Source: Bacillota bacterium | Lineage (GTDB): Bacteria > Bacillota > Clostridia > Christensenellales > Aristaeellaceae | Reading direction: 5' to 3' | NCBI GenBank assembly: GCA_023425025.1 | Contig: JAFADG010000052.1 | Location: 1-41,743, forward strand | Length of the DNA: 41,743 nt | Shown: piece after piece, positions 1-8,567 of the stretch | Layout: every line of letters begins with the position of its first letter | How positions within the stretch are numbered: position 1 is the first letter of the stretch | Translations under genes and position numbers: made by a program | Notes under the pieces: generated by a model | What the model was told of the DNA's origin: nothing | Database searches by the model: none | What the model saw: only the letters and a program-made list of their open reading frames with translations

Positions 1-29
1 CTTGACAGACCGTCTGGATTTTGCTACCG

Positions 30-782
30 TTACAGCCAAGGCAGGGAAGCAGAACCCTGCTTCCCTGCCGACTCTAATCTTGTCGTTCTACGCAGTTTGG
101 ACTTTACACAATATTCGGGATAGACCCCAATAAAATCCGGTACGACGCCTTGCCAAGTGTGCCTGAACTCGTTCATACTGCCCTTGCCGGCACCCGTTAA
201 AACAAGGATCGCTTTAGAACCTATATTTCTGGCAAGAACCATATCATTCATGCCCATGTCGCCTATTACATAAGAATTGCAGATATCGATATCGAAATTG
301 GCTCTGGCTGCATCTATTAACCCGGTTTTAGGCTTTTTGCAGGAGCAAGAATCGCTTCTCCTGTGCGGACAGCAGTAAACGGCATCAAAATGAGCATTGT
401 TCTGCAGCAGCTCCTCGTTTAGCTGCTGCAATCTGTTTTCATATTCTGCCATTGTCAATTCACCCTTGGCTATATGGCTTTGATTTGTTATGCCAATTGC
501 CAGGATGCCCGAATCATTCAATTTCTTTATCGCTTCGGCAGTAAACGGGTAGATATCCAGCGTGCGGATGTCGTCCACCCCGCTGCCGCCGATCGTGCCT
601 TGAAAGTCTATGAATGCCGCTATCTGAGCCATCCTCAGCACCGCCCAATCATTGAATATTCGGGTAACTTTCCTTGCTTTGTTCGCCGAAAAGGGCGTAT
701 TTTCCTTGTCCCGGGCAAGAACAGCATACCAATATAACGTACGCGTCATTTTACGGTGCCACTGAAAGCTTCTACATTTCAT
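30..782 (-). CDS. HAD-IIIA family phosphatase (GmhB/HisB-N-like)
   Basis: A cytosolic HAD-superfamily phosphatase, probably acting on a sugar phosphate. Motif I reads FIDFQGT around residues 58-64, motif II is the TNQS stretch near residue 99, a Cys/His-rich segment CCPHRRSDSCSC follows as in zinc-binding GmhB/HisB phosphatases, then KPKTG, and motif IV is GDMGMND. The second Asp of the DxD motif is Gln here. The start is uncertain: the ATG at 782 overlaps the upstream gene by 11 bases and has no good ribosome binding site. The ATG at 632 (residue 51) sits just before motif I, where most family members begin. The last 15 residues are encoded within and beside a perfect hairpin. It is the last gene of a leftward set with another HAD phosphatase and a TIM-barrel isomerase. 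The family is clear; the substrate is not. Confidence 0.8.
   Translation of the reverse strand: MKCRSFQWHRKMTRTLYWYAVLARDKENTPFSANKARKVTRIFNDWAVLRMAQIAAFIDFQGTIGGSGVDDIRTLDIYPFTAEAIKKLNDSGILAIGITNQSHIAKGELTMAEYENRLQQLNEELLQNNAHFDAVYCCPHRRSDSCSCKKPKTGLIDAARANFDIDICNSYVIGDMGMNDMVLARNIGSKAILVLTGAGKGSMNEFRHTWQGVVPDFIGVYPEYCVKSKLRRTTRLESAGKQGSASLPWL
40..69. repeat. Perfect 13-bp hairpin in the 3' end of the HAD gene
   Basis: GGCAGGGAAGCAG at 40-52 and CTGCTTCCCTGCC at 57-69 form a perfect stem with a 4-base loop, ending 8 bases before the stop codon of the leftward HAD gene. The downstream side read leftwards is TTGGCTGT rather than a T-run, so it is at best a weak intrinsic terminator. It may also be an mRNA 3'-end stabiliser. 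Confidence 0.5.
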
Positions 783-1308
783 CTGCAGGCGCGTTTGCCA
801 ATCTGTTCAGCAACAAAAGCAGCTCCTTGGGCGTGTGCACCACATAATCCGGCGTCTCTTCCTGGTTTTTGGGCGTCATGTCATAGCGGGGGGACCAGGC
901 GTAGAGGATGGAGGTAATGCCGAACCGGTTGGCCCCTACCACGTCCCGTATCAGATTGTTGCCGACCATTGCCACGCGGCCCTTGTCTTCGTCTGTCAGG
1001 CCTAGCTGATCCATGGCGGTTTGGAACATAATGGCGGCGGGCTTTCTTTCGGGCAGGGCTTCGGAAATGGCGCGGGCCAGAAAAACATCCTCCAGGCCGT
1101 GCTGGCGGTACATGTTTTCAAAGGAAGCCACTTCCCCGTCAGCCACCAGCGCCAGCAGGAACCCGCCACTTTGCAGCGCCAGCAGCAGCTCACGGGACCC
1201 TTCATGCAATTGCGCGCTGATGACGATCCCCTGTTCGTTCCGGATTTCGGTGGATTCGTCGATCAGCGTATCCCCGCTGTCAAAAAAGACGACAAATGGC
1301 TTTTTCAT
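772..1308 (-). CDS. HAD family hydrolase
   Basis: A 178-residue haloacid-dehalogenase-type hydrolase, probably a cytosolic phosphatase. Motif I is FFDSGDTL with the predicted nucleophile Asp10, the motif III lysine lies in PERKP, and motif IV is GNNLIRD. The frame is open further upstream, but the ATG at 1308 is preceded by a strong AAGGAGGA at the right spacing, so it is chosen as start. The gene ends inside the first codons of the next HAD gene, which suggests coupled translation. The TIM-barrel gene upstream ends 68 bases before it. Two HAD phosphatases beside an isomerase-like enzyme suggest turnover of a phosphorylated sugar; the substrate cannot be read from the sequence. Confidence 0.82.
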   Translation of the reverse strand: MKKPFVVFFDSGDTLIDESTEIRNEQGIVISAQLHEGSRELLLALQSGGFLLALVADGEVASFENMYRQHGLEDVFLARAISEALPERKPAAIMFQTAMDQLGLTDEDKGRVAMVGNNLIRDVVGANRFGITSILYAWSPRYDMTPKNQEETPDYVVHTPKELLLLLNRLANAPADEM

Positions 1309-1376
1309 GCTTCCTCCTTGGTGGTTGATTGATCTTTGCCGGCTCGCCTGTTGTGCTGAATGCACGCGAACCTTTC

Positions 1377-2189
1377 TTATAGGTGAAGCGCCTGCCTCAA
1401 AAATTGAATATCCGCCCGGGCGTAACTTGGCACGGCCTCCTCCCGCAAAAGGGGCAGATGCGCAGCGTCCGTCCGGACCCAATCAAGCACCGGCGCAAGA
1501 TTCACAACACCTTCTGACAGCGGCCCAGGCAGGTACGCGCCTTCTTCCCAGCAGCCGTTTTTGATGTGCATGGCAATCACCTGGCTGCCGAAGCAATCGA
1601 TGCACCTTGACCAGAGCGCTTCCTGATGATGCAGCTCCGTGGGCGGCAAAAGGTTGACCGGGTCAAAAACGATGCCCAGGCGGCTGCTTTTTGCGTCTGT
1701 CAGCAGCCGCTTTGCAAGCTCGGGCGTGTGTATGGTATGCGTGAAGACAGGCTCGACGGCCACCAGCGTGTCGTATTCCTCCGCTTCCAAAACCGCCTCC
1801 CGTACGAAAGCCAAAACACGTAAGTAAGCCGCCTCCCGTGCTGCATCGGTTCCGGAAAAGCGCGTCGTCTCCGTGGCGATGCTTTTCGCGCCTAAAGCCT
1901 TCGCGATGCGGATATGGGCCTTGAAGCGGTTCAGGCTTTGCTGCCAGATGCTTTCGTCCATGCTGCCCGGCTCTACATAGCAGCCCAGGACTGAGATTTC
2001 CAATCCCGCGCTGAAAAAGGCCTGCCGTATCCTTTGGATTGTCTTAGGCTCCAGCATCTGATCGTCGGGGAGATCCAGCGCTTTGCAGGGCGCCAGCTGC
2101 ACGGCGTCAAAGCCCGCTTTTTTGATTTCCATGGCCAGCGTTTCGGGCGATTGCCTGGGGTAGTCGTGGGCGCGCACGCCGATTTTCAT
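1377..2189 (-). CDS. Sugar phosphate isomerase/epimerase (xylose isomerase-like TIM barrel)
   Basis: A 270-residue protein of the AP-endonuclease-2/xylose isomerase-like TIM-barrel family, whose members isomerise or epimerise sugars using a divalent metal. The usual metal ligands are visible: Glu146 in AVEPVF, Asp176 in VFDPVN, His208 in MHIKNG and Glu250 in LLREEAV. The length is normal for the family. The start is the ATG at 2189, with GAGGGG nine bases upstream; the frame is open further upstream but has no better site. It is the first gene of the leftward set and diverges from the AraC regulator at 2400, which is therefore a candidate controller. The family is well supported; the reaction is unknown. 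Confidence 0.83.
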   Translation of the reverse strand: MKIGVRAHDYPRQSPETLAMEIKKAGFDAVQLAPCKALDLPDDQMLEPKTIQRIRQAFFSAGLEISVLGCYVEPGSMDESIWQQSLNRFKAHIRIAKALGAKSIATETTRFSGTDAAREAAYLRVLAFVREAVLEAEEYDTLVAVEPVFTHTIHTPELAKRLLTDAKSSRLGIVFDPVNLLPPTELHHQEALWSRCIDCFGSQVIAMHIKNGCWEEGAYLPGPLSEGVVNLAPVLDWVRTDAAHLPLLREEAVPSYARADIQFLRQALHL

Positions 2190-2317
2190 TTTGGTCCCCT
2201 CTTTCTTACAATGCTGGAGAATAGAAAGCGCCGCTGTCCGGGGTGAAACTGCCATGCGTGGCCTTCGGCAGAAAGCAAAAAACGCAATGTTTTGAGTGGC
2301 AGAATTGAATAATCACG

Positions 2318-2346
2318 TTGTTTTTGCCAAACACCTTTGCTATAAT
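2318..2346 (+). promoter_or_regulatory. Sigma-A-type promoter of the AraC gene
   Basis: TTGTTT at 2318-2323 and a perfect TATAAT at 2341-2346 are separated by 17 bases, followed by AGGAGG at 2384-2389 just before the AraC start. The divergent isomerase gene begins about 130 bases to the left, so this region probably carries operators for both directions. Confidence 0.6.
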
Positions 2347-2399
2347 GAGCATACACAGGGGAATCGTCTTACCCGATACCCTCAGGAGGCAATAACTGA

Positions 2400-3296
2400 A
2401 TGAGTGAGATTCTTTCGTTGCCGGAAAAACGCGAGCTTCGTTATCAGCAGCCGACGGACCCCTTTTTTTATTACTTCGACTATGATGTCCGCAGCTACAG
2501 CGTGAACATGGACTTTCAGCACTTTCATTCCTTTTATGAAATGTTCATACTGCTGGGCGACGAGGCCTACCACATCATCGAGGGGCAGCTTTACCGCCTG
2601 CAGCAATATGACATCGTATGCCTGCGGCCGGCGCTTCTGCATAAATCCCATTATCCTGTCGGCACGCCCAAAAGAAGGCTTGTGATCAACTTTCACTTTC
2701 CGGAGCAATTGCTGCATTTGATGCCGGATCATGTAAAGCTGCTGGATGTCTTTAACGAGCCACTGCCCATCTTCCGGTTTGAAGCGAAAACCGCCCAGGC
2801 CCTATTGCAGGCCATGAGCGAAATCTTTGCCGAAGGTGTATCCACGGGGCCCATCGCGCCGCTGAACATGCATTACGGCTTTATCAAAATGCTGATGGCG
2901 CTGCACGAGCACCGCAGCCAGAACCTTTTTCACGCCGAGTCGGGGCAAAGCTCGCTGGCCGACAAGATATATGACATATGCGCCTATATCCACTCCAACT
3001 ACCCCCGCCCGCTGTCCTTGGAAAGCCTTGCCCAGCACTTTTACATCAGCTCGTGCTACCTAAGCCACCAATTCAAGCTGGTGACCCATTTCAACGTGAC
3101 CGAATACATACAGCGGACCCGGATACGCAACGCGCAGCAGCTTTTGATTTTTACCGACGACTCCGTTTCACAGATTGCCGATGCCTGCGGCTTCAACAGC
3201 TTTTCCCAGTTCAACCGCGTGTTTCACAAGCTGTCCGGCTGCTCGCCCTCCGCCTACAAAAAGACTAACCGGCCCTTTATGGCCAAAGCCAGGTAA
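2400..3296 (+). CDS. AraC family transcriptional regulator
   Basis: A 298-residue regulator. Residues about 20-160 form a cupin-like ligand-binding domain with His-rich strands (FQHFHSFYEM near residue 40). Residues about 188-292 hold the two helix-turn-helix motifs of the AraC family, ending with the typical segment GFNSFSQFNRVFHKLSGCSPSAY. AGGAGG lies ten bases before the ATG. Cupin-AraC proteins usually sense a sugar or its breakdown product and activate neighbouring catabolic genes. Its neighbours are the divergent isomerase/phosphatase set and the convergent GH105 hydrolase, so it is a good candidate for controlling both. That regulatory link is inferred from position. Confidence 0.92.
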   Translation: MSEILSLPEKRELRYQQPTDPFFYYFDYDVRSYSVNMDFQHFHSFYEMFILLGDEAYHIIEGQLYRLQQYDIVCLRPALLHKSHYPVGTPKRRLVINFHFPEQLLHLMPDHVKLLDVFNEPLPIFRFEAKTAQALLQAMSEIFAEGVSTGPIAPLNMHYGFIKMLMALHEHRSQNLFHAESGQSSLADKIYDICAYIHSNYPRPLSLESLAQHFYISSCYLSHQFKLVTHFNVTEYIQRTRIRNAQQLLIFTDDSVSQIADACGFNSFSQFNRVFHKLSGCSPSAYKKTNRPFMAKAR

Positions 3297-3315
3297 CAAT
3301 GCCGGCCGGTTACCT
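3291..3315. terminator. Hairpin between convergent araC-type and GH105 genes
   Basis: AGGTAAC at 3291-3297 pairs with GTTACCT at 3309-3315 around a GGCCGGCC core. It spans both stop codons of the convergent genes. It could end transcription in both directions, but neither side has a clear T-run. Confidence 0.3.
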
Positions 3316-4449
3316 TAAAGCATGCCCGGCGTCCCGCATCTTTTCCGTCAGCATCAAAAACGCAAGCCCCTGGCCATAGGCCGTCGGGCGGATGGGGATA
3401 TCCCGGTAAAAATCCAGCGTGGCGCCCATGGGCGTGCCGTAGGATACGCCCTGCACGGTGCCGTCCCCGGCAATCTGACCTAAAACGCCCTGAAACGCCG
3501 ATTCGGCGGCCCCGCGGCAAGCTTCACCCAGATACCCCAGGCGCACGCCCTTGAGCAGGCCGTAAGCGATTGCCGCGCTGGCGCTGGTCTCCAGGTAGCT
3601 GTCCGGCTGATCCAGCAGCGTATGCCAAAGCCCCGACGCGTCCTGCAGGCGCAAAAGGGCGCCGCACTGGATTTTGTAGGTTTCCAGAATCAGCTGCCTT
3701 ACGCTGTCTTGAGGCATCATTTCCAGCAGGTCGGGCGCCGCCGCGGTAAACCAGCCGTTGCCCCTGGCCCAGAAGGCCCCGGCAAAATGATGCCTGCCCA
3801 AAAAGCTGAAGCCATGGTACCACAGGCCGTTTCTCGGGCAGTGCAGGTATTTGATGTGCAAAAGAAGCTGGTATTTGGCCTCCTCCACCCACGCCGCTTT
3901 TTGAAAGACAAGGCCCGCCTTGTACAGGAACAGCACGGTCATATACAGCGTATCATCCCAGATCTGCTGTTCGTTTTCATCATGGCTGGTAATATGCTGC
4001 AAGCCGTTTTCCAGGGTGCGCGGCATCTGTGTGACGATCCATTCCGCCCACTGGGTAACAGGCGCTTCATACTTTTGATTTTTCGTGATCTCATAGAGCG
4101 TGACCATGCCGATCATGGGCGCCGTGGTATTGACATTGCGGGCGGGCAGGCCCTTTTGCAGATGCCGGTCATACCACGCTTCCAATTGCGCAAGGATATG
4201 CGGGTCTTTGGACGCAAGATAGACCTTGCACATGGCATACAGCGCCACGCCCTGGGCCCATTCCCAGGTATCCAGGGACATGTGGTCCTCCGCGCTGCCG
4301 TTGCCCCTGACAGAAACCAGTTTGCTGAGAATCTTTTGTACCATGTCGTCATACCTGCTTGACATGCTGTCTATAACTCTCCTTATCGGTACAGCGGCGG
4401 CTGCCGCTTTGCCGGATTTTGGCGTACTCCCGAAAAATAGCGCGCTCAC
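3310..4449 (-). CDS. GH105 unsaturated rhamnogalacturonyl hydrolase, YesR-like
   Basis: A glycoside hydrolase of the GH88/GH105 (alpha/alpha)6-barrel type. In the family these enzymes remove the unsaturated uronic acid left at the non-reducing end of oligosaccharides by polysaccharide lyases. It closely resembles Bacillus YesR: WEWAQGVALY near residue 62, NVNTTAP near 105, the catalytic Asp pair in QQIWDDTLYM (165-166), and FWARGNGW near 227. There is no signal peptide, so it should act on imported oligosaccharides. The first possible start is GTG at 4449, which has no ribosome binding site of its own but overlaps by GTGA the stop of a 35-codon reading frame. An ATG at residue 29 with AAGGAG upstream is an alternative. 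The nearby sugar importer fits the role. Confidence 0.88.
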   Translation of the reverse strand: MSALFFGSTPKSGKAAAAAVPIRRVIDSMSSRYDDMVQKILSKLVSVRGNGSAEDHMSLDTWEWAQGVALYAMCKVYLASKDPHILAQLEAWYDRHLQKGLPARNVNTTAPMIGMVTLYEITKNQKYEAPVTQWAEWIVTQMPRTLENGLQHITSHDENEQQIWDDTLYMTVLFLYKAGLVFQKAAWVEEAKYQLLLHIKYLHCPRNGLWYHGFSFLGRHHFAGAFWARGNGWFTAAAPDLLEMMPQDSVRQLILETYKIQCGALLRLQDASGLWHTLLDQPDSYLETSASAAIAYGLLKGVRLGYLGEACRGAAESAFQGVLGQIAGDGTVQGVSYGTPMGATLDFYRDIPIRPTAYGQGLAFLMLTEKMRDAGHALR

Positions 4450-4553
4450 CCATCGGCCGGCAGCGCGGGCTTACCAAATTTACCGCTGTCCATGGATACG
4501 TTTTCGTTGGCGGGGATATACTGCTCCATTTCATCCGGACAGGTGATTCTCAT
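4446..4553 (-). CDS. 35-codon upstream reading frame coupled to GH105
   Basis: An ATG at 4553 with AGGAGA upstream opens a 35-codon frame beginning MRITCPDEME. Its TGA overlaps the GTG start of the GH105 gene as GTGA. This may be a small translated leader that couples translation into GH105. Alternatively it is the true N-terminus of GH105, separated by a one-base frameshift. The peptide is not recognised. Confidence 0.4.
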   Translation of the reverse strand: MRITCPDEMEQYIPANENVSMDSGKFGKPALPADG

Positions 4554-4582
4554 GCGTGTCTCTCCTGCTGCAAGGTAAATAC

Positions 4583-4610
4583 ATTATACAGCAACTGCCC
4601 ATTCTGTAAA
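4583..4610 (-). promoter_or_regulatory. Promoter of the GH105 gene
   Basis: Read leftwards, TTTACA (4605-4610) and a perfect TATAAT (4583-4588) are separated by 16 bases, ending about 30 bases before the ATG at 4553. This places the 35-codon frame, not the GTG at 4449, nearest to the transcript start. Confidence 0.6.
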
Positions 4611-4983
4611 GCCCATTCTGAATAATTATAGAGCAAGTTGTGATAAAGTCCTGGTTGCCCCTTTTGCCGCCGGACGAAAAAAAGCGAGGCAAAAGGCCAT
4701 GCGGAAGCACTTTCCCTCATGCGCAATGTTTGCTTGAAATATCGGCCAATTTCGCTTAATACATTGCATTTGTTGCTTTTTTGGAGCGGAAAATCCGCTG
4801 TTTTGATGCCGGCTTGGGCGGCGCCGGCCCCGAAAGTGAAGCAATGACTGGCGTTGTCCCATGGAATGGGTGATGCATAATATTAGCAAAATATGCTCAT
4901 TGTTTCTCCTTGCTTTTGCCTGTTATCCATGATACCATTTTTTTAAGCCGTTGAGAAGTTTGCACATATTTGTATGGATGAAT
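4611..4983. other. Divergent regulatory region between GH105 and the unassigned glycan gene
   Basis: No convincing gene is seen here. A perfect palindrome AGCGGA-AAA-TCCGCT lies near 4786-4800, and an imperfect AT-rich inverted repeat GCATAATATT/CAAAATATGC lies near 4873-4895, close to where a rightward promoter is needed. Both could be operators for the divergent transcription units. Confidence 0.35.
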
Positions 4984-4997
4984 GAGGCGATTTGTAT

Positions 4998-6689
4998 ATG
5001 CACCACCTGACGGAAATGATGGCAGCCTGTGACCGCGGAATCCCCGGGCTCCTGTCGGCGCAGATCAGCTTTCAGGAAGATTCGCGCTTGGGCGGCTTTA
5101 TGCTGGACCAGTATCATGTGGATCCGCGCCACTGCGGTTTTGTATTGTCGCGGCTGATCATCGTGTACATCACGCCGGCTTCCGTCCATTACAAAAGCCA
5201 AGCTGTTTCGGCGGCGATCCGGGCCGCCTTTGTCTATATGCAAAATCACCAGCGCCCCGACGGCTGCTTTGATTTGACCAGCTGCAACTACGCTTCCGCC
5301 CCGGATACCGCCTTTATGGTCAACGGCCTGCTGAACGCCTGGTGGCTCCTGGAAAAAACAAGCGGGCCGGACTTTCAGTGGATACGGGAACCCTTTGCGC
5401 GGCTTATCGACACGGCCGCTACCGGCATCATGAACGGCGGGTTTCATACGCCCAACCACCGGTGGGCCATAGCCGCCTGCCTGCTCAGCTGCTATAAAAT
5501 TTCCGGCCGCCGGGAGCTGCATGACAGGGCCCGGGAATACCTGCGGGAAGGGCTGGATATCAACGAGGACGGCGAATTTGCCGAGCGCAGCGCCGGCAAT
5601 TACAACCAGGTGAACGACGATCAGATGATCCGCCTGTATCTGGCCACGGGCGACCGGCAGTTTTTGCTGGCAGCCAGGCAAAACCTTCAAATGATGTATT
5701 GCTACATCGATCCGGACGGCAGCGTATTCACCAACAATTCGACCCGGCAGGATCTTGGGGAAAAGATTTATACGGGCAGCTATTACAAACTGTACCTGCT
5801 TGTAGGTTTCCTGCTCAAGGACCCGCAGCTTTGCGCCATGGCCGAATGGATCTATCAGGACTGTAAAAAGCGCGGGCAGGAGACGGCTGCCGATTTTGAC
5901 GCCCTGGCGTGGCTGCTGCTGTTCCCGGAAATGGACGGGTTCGGGGCGGAGGAGCCCTTTGATCCGCCCATGCGCAGCTACAGAAGGGTCTTCCCGGCCT
6001 CCGACATTGCCAGGGCCCGCAACGGTGCCTTTTCCTACACGCTTTTAAAAGGAAAGCCCAATTGCTTTTATTTTCAAAACGGCGCTTTTTGCGTGTACAT
6101 GAACATTTATGCCAATGTCTGCGACAAGCGCCATTTTATCGCGGATACCCTTGCGCAGACGGCGTCCGGCTTCCGCATGACAAGCCGCAGCGCCAGCTGG
6201 TACTACCTGCCCTTTGAGGAAAAGCCGGCCACTTCCGATTGGTGGGCCATGGATAACAAGAACACCCGCAAGCGCATGCAGGGCCTGGCGCTGGACATGG
6301 CGCTGGAGGTCGTGGAGCAAGCAGACGGCGTGGACCTTTACCTGAACACCTCCGGCCTGGACCAGGTTCCCCTGCGCGTGGAGTTTTCCTTTTTGCCCGA
6401 ATGCCGCCTGCGCACCGAACACTTTGTCATGAAGGGGCACGGCGGGCTGTATGTGAATGTGCTGGACGGCACGGTGGAAGCCGCGGCGCCGGCGGGGGAA
6501 GTGATCACCGTAGGCCCCGCGTTCGGGGCCCATGATGTGACCGGCCGGATGGGGGGCGCCTATCCCCTGAGCCCAAAGCACGCGACGGTGTACTTTACGG
6601 CCTATACGCCTGTCAGCCGTGTGATCAGCATCCGGACAAAGCCTATGGGGATGCTGCTGACCCCCGGGAAAACGGATTCGGAGGTGTAA
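4998..6689 (+). CDS. Unassigned carbohydrate-active protein with alpha/alpha-toroid-like N-terminal half
   Basis: About 563 residues, no signal peptide, no family confidently recognised. The first 330 residues are helix-rich with repeated aromatic segments (AFMVNGLLNAWWLLE, HRWAIAACLLSCYKI, NYNQVNDDQMIRLYLATGDRQF), as in (alpha/alpha) toroids of polysaccharide lyases and hydrolases. The last 230 residues look beta-rich, as in heparinase II/III-like or GH154-like proteins. GAGG at 4984-4987 serves either the ATG at 4998 or a TTG at 4992. It is the first gene of an operon with two permeases and a binding protein and is divergent from GH105. An intracellular enzyme acting on the imported oligosaccharide is therefore likely, though this is inference. 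Confidence 0.6.
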   Translation: MHHLTEMMAACDRGIPGLLSAQISFQEDSRLGGFMLDQYHVDPRHCGFVLSRLIIVYITPASVHYKSQAVSAAIRAAFVYMQNHQRPDGCFDLTSCNYASAPDTAFMVNGLLNAWWLLEKTSGPDFQWIREPFARLIDTAATGIMNGGFHTPNHRWAIAACLLSCYKISGRRELHDRAREYLREGLDINEDGEFAERSAGNYNQVNDDQMIRLYLATGDRQFLLAARQNLQMMYCYIDPDGSVFTNNSTRQDLGEKIYTGSYYKLYLLVGFLLKDPQLCAMAEWIYQDCKKRGQETAADFDALAWLLLFPEMDGFGAEEPFDPPMRSYRRVFPASDIARARNGAFSYTLLKGKPNCFYFQNGAFCVYMNIYANVCDKRHFIADTLAQTASGFRMTSRSASWYYLPFEEKPATSDWWAMDNKNTRKRMQGLALDMALEVVEQADGVDLYLNTSGLDQVPLRVEFSFLPECRLRTEHFVMKGHGGLYVNVLDGTVEAAAPAGEVITVGPAFGAHDVTGRMGGAYPLSPKHATVYFTAYTPVSRVISIRTKPMGMLLTPGKTDSEV

Positions 6690-6692
6690 GCC

Positions 6693-7637
6693 TTGGTATC
6701 GGCAAACCGTTCCAAAACGAGGGTATACAACAAGGTCCCGCTTTACAGGCAGTATTGGAATGCCAGGTATCTTGTGCTGCTGCTGCTGCCATCCCTGGCG
6801 GCGCTGATCCTGTTCAAGTATGTCCCGCTGTACGGCTTGCAGATCGCCTTCAGAAATTTCAAGATCACCAAGGGGATATGGGGCAGCGAGTGGGTGGGCT
6901 TTGACATCTACCGGCAGATTTTTGCCATGCCCCAGTTCATCAATTCCTTTTTGAACACGCTGATTCTGGGGATCATGAACCTGGTGATCGGCTTCCCGAT
7001 GCCCATTCTCCTGGCGCTGCTGCTCAACGAAGTCGCCCATGTCAGATACAAGAAGGTGGTGCAGACCCTTTCGTACCTGCCGCACTTTATCTCCTGGGTC
7101 ACCCTTTCGGGGCTGTTCGTGCAATTGCTGTCCCCTTCCAACGGCCCCATCGCGGCGCTGACCGGCGCGCTGGGCGGAACGCCGTATTATTTTATGGGCG
7201 AACAATCCACCTTCCGGTGGGTGCTGGTGGTAACAAACGTCTGGAAAAGCGTTGGCTGGGGGTCCATTATCTACCTGGCGGCCTTGTCCGGCGTCGATCA
7301 GGAAATGTATGAGGCGGCGGTCATCGACGGCGCCACCCGCTTTCAGCGGGTATGGTACATCACCCTTCCTTCCATCATACCCACCATTACGATCATGCTG
7401 ATTTTGAGTTCCGGCAGCATACTCAATGACAACTTCGACCAGGTGTACAACATGATGAACGCCGCGGTCTACAAGGTATCCAATGTGCTGGGCGTATACA
7501 CCTATGAGCTGGGCTTAAAATCGCTGAAATACTCGCAGTCTACCGCGGTGGGCCTGTTCAAGAACGTGATTGCCTTCGGTCTGGTGATCATCACCAATGC
7601 CGTTGCCAAAAAGATCAACGACACCGGCATTTGGTAA
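6693..7637 (+). CDS. ABC transporter permease, LplB/UgpA family (CUT1)
   Basis: A 314-residue inner-membrane subunit of a carbohydrate ABC importer, with about six membrane segments starting near residue 28. The EAA loop that contacts the ATPase reads EAAVIDGATRFQRVWYITLP. The N-terminus and length match the LplB branch. The start is a TTG at 6693 with a perfect GGAGG eight bases upstream, three bases after the stop of the preceding gene. It pairs with the next permease. No ATPase gene is present, as is usual for this branch, which relies on a shared MsmX-like ATPase encoded elsewhere. Confidence 0.92.
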   Translation: MVSANRSKTRVYNKVPLYRQYWNARYLVLLLLPSLAALILFKYVPLYGLQIAFRNFKITKGIWGSEWVGFDIYRQIFAMPQFINSFLNTLILGIMNLVIGFPMPILLALLLNEVAHVRYKKVVQTLSYLPHFISWVTLSGLFVQLLSPSNGPIAALTGALGGTPYYFMGEQSTFRWVLVVTNVWKSVGWGSIIYLAALSGVDQEMYEAAVIDGATRFQRVWYITLPSIIPTITIMLILSSGSILNDNFDQVYNMMNAAVYKVSNVLGVYTYELGLKSLKYSQSTAVGLFKNVIAFGLVIITNAVAKKINDTGIW

Positions 7638-7649
7638 GGAGGCAATAAA

Positions 7650-8534
7650 GTGCGCATCAAAAAGACCGTTGGCGAAAAAAGCTTTGACCTCATGAACTAT
7701 CTGTTCCTGGGCTTTCTGGTATTCTCCATGGCGTACCCCTTTTGGTATCTTTTCGCGCTGTCCCTGGCCAACCCGGGGGAGGTGGCGTTATCCAAGGTCT
7801 ATTTCTGGCCCGGCGCCGTTACGCTGCAGGCGTATGAGCAGGTTTTCAAATCCGTCTATATTTTTTACGGCTTCTTTTGGTCCATTTCCCGTACCGTGCT
7901 GGGTACCGCCATCGCGCTTTTCCTGGGCTTTAATTTCGCCTATGTCTTATCGAAAAAGAATTTCCCCAACAAGGGCTTCTGGACCGGGCTGCTGGTGTTC
8001 ACCATGTTCTTCAGCGGCGGGCTGATCCCGGAATACCTGAACATCCAGTCCCTCGGCCTGGTGGACAGGGTTTGGGCGCTGGTGCTGCCCGGGTGCATCA
8101 GCGCGTACAACATCGTCATCATGCGCAATTTCATACAGTCGCTGCCCGATTCGCTGGAGGAATCGGCCAGGATCGACGGCGCCAACGATATCCTGATCCT
8201 GTACAAAATCATCGTGCCGCTGTCGCTGCCCATCCTCGCGACCGTCGGCCTGTGGACGGCGGTGGGGCACTGGAACGCGTGGTTTGACGGCATGATCTAC
8301 ATCCGCACGCCGGAAAAGCAGATATTGCAGGTCACCCTCCGCCGCGTTGTGCTGGAAGGCTCGTCCCAATTGGTTTCCCTGGCGGGGGAGACGGAGCAGC
8401 AAAAGAATCTGCTGGCCAATGAAACCATCAAGGCCGCGATGGTGATCGTAACGACCTTTCCCATACTGTTGGTGTACCCCTTTATCCAGAAATACTTCGT
8501 CAAGGGGATCATGATCGGTTCTTTGAAGGGCTGA
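7650..8534 (+). CDS. Carbohydrate ABC transporter permease, LplC/YtcP family (CUT1)
   Basis: The second membrane subunit of the importer, 294 residues, six predicted membrane segments, with the EAA loop EESARIDGANDILILYKIIVPLSLP. The length and C-terminal KYFVKGIMIGSLKG ending are typical of LplC/YtcP proteins. GTG at 7650 is the start, with AAGGAGG at 7636-7642 overlapping the stop codon of the previous gene, so translation is probably coupled. It would heterodimerise with the LplB-type subunit and receive substrate from the binding protein encoded next. Confidence 0.92.
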   Translation: MRIKKTVGEKSFDLMNYLFLGFLVFSMAYPFWYLFALSLANPGEVALSKVYFWPGAVTLQAYEQVFKSVYIFYGFFWSISRTVLGTAIALFLGFNFAYVLSKKNFPNKGFWTGLLVFTMFFSGGLIPEYLNIQSLGLVDRVWALVLPGCISAYNIVIMRNFIQSLPDSLEESARIDGANDILILYKIIVPLSLPILATVGLWTAVGHWNAWFDGMIYIRTPEKQILQVTLRRVVLEGSSQLVSLAGETEQQKNLLANETIKAAMVIVTTFPILLVYPFIQKYFVKGIMIGSLKG

Positions 8535-8567
8535 GCCCTTTAAGATATGAAAAGGAGGAGATACTCT

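Noticed and set aside
4626..4889. An 87-codon minus-strand frame in the divergent region
   Set aside because: No ribosome binding site, and it covers the likely operators and promoter; composition does not look coding.
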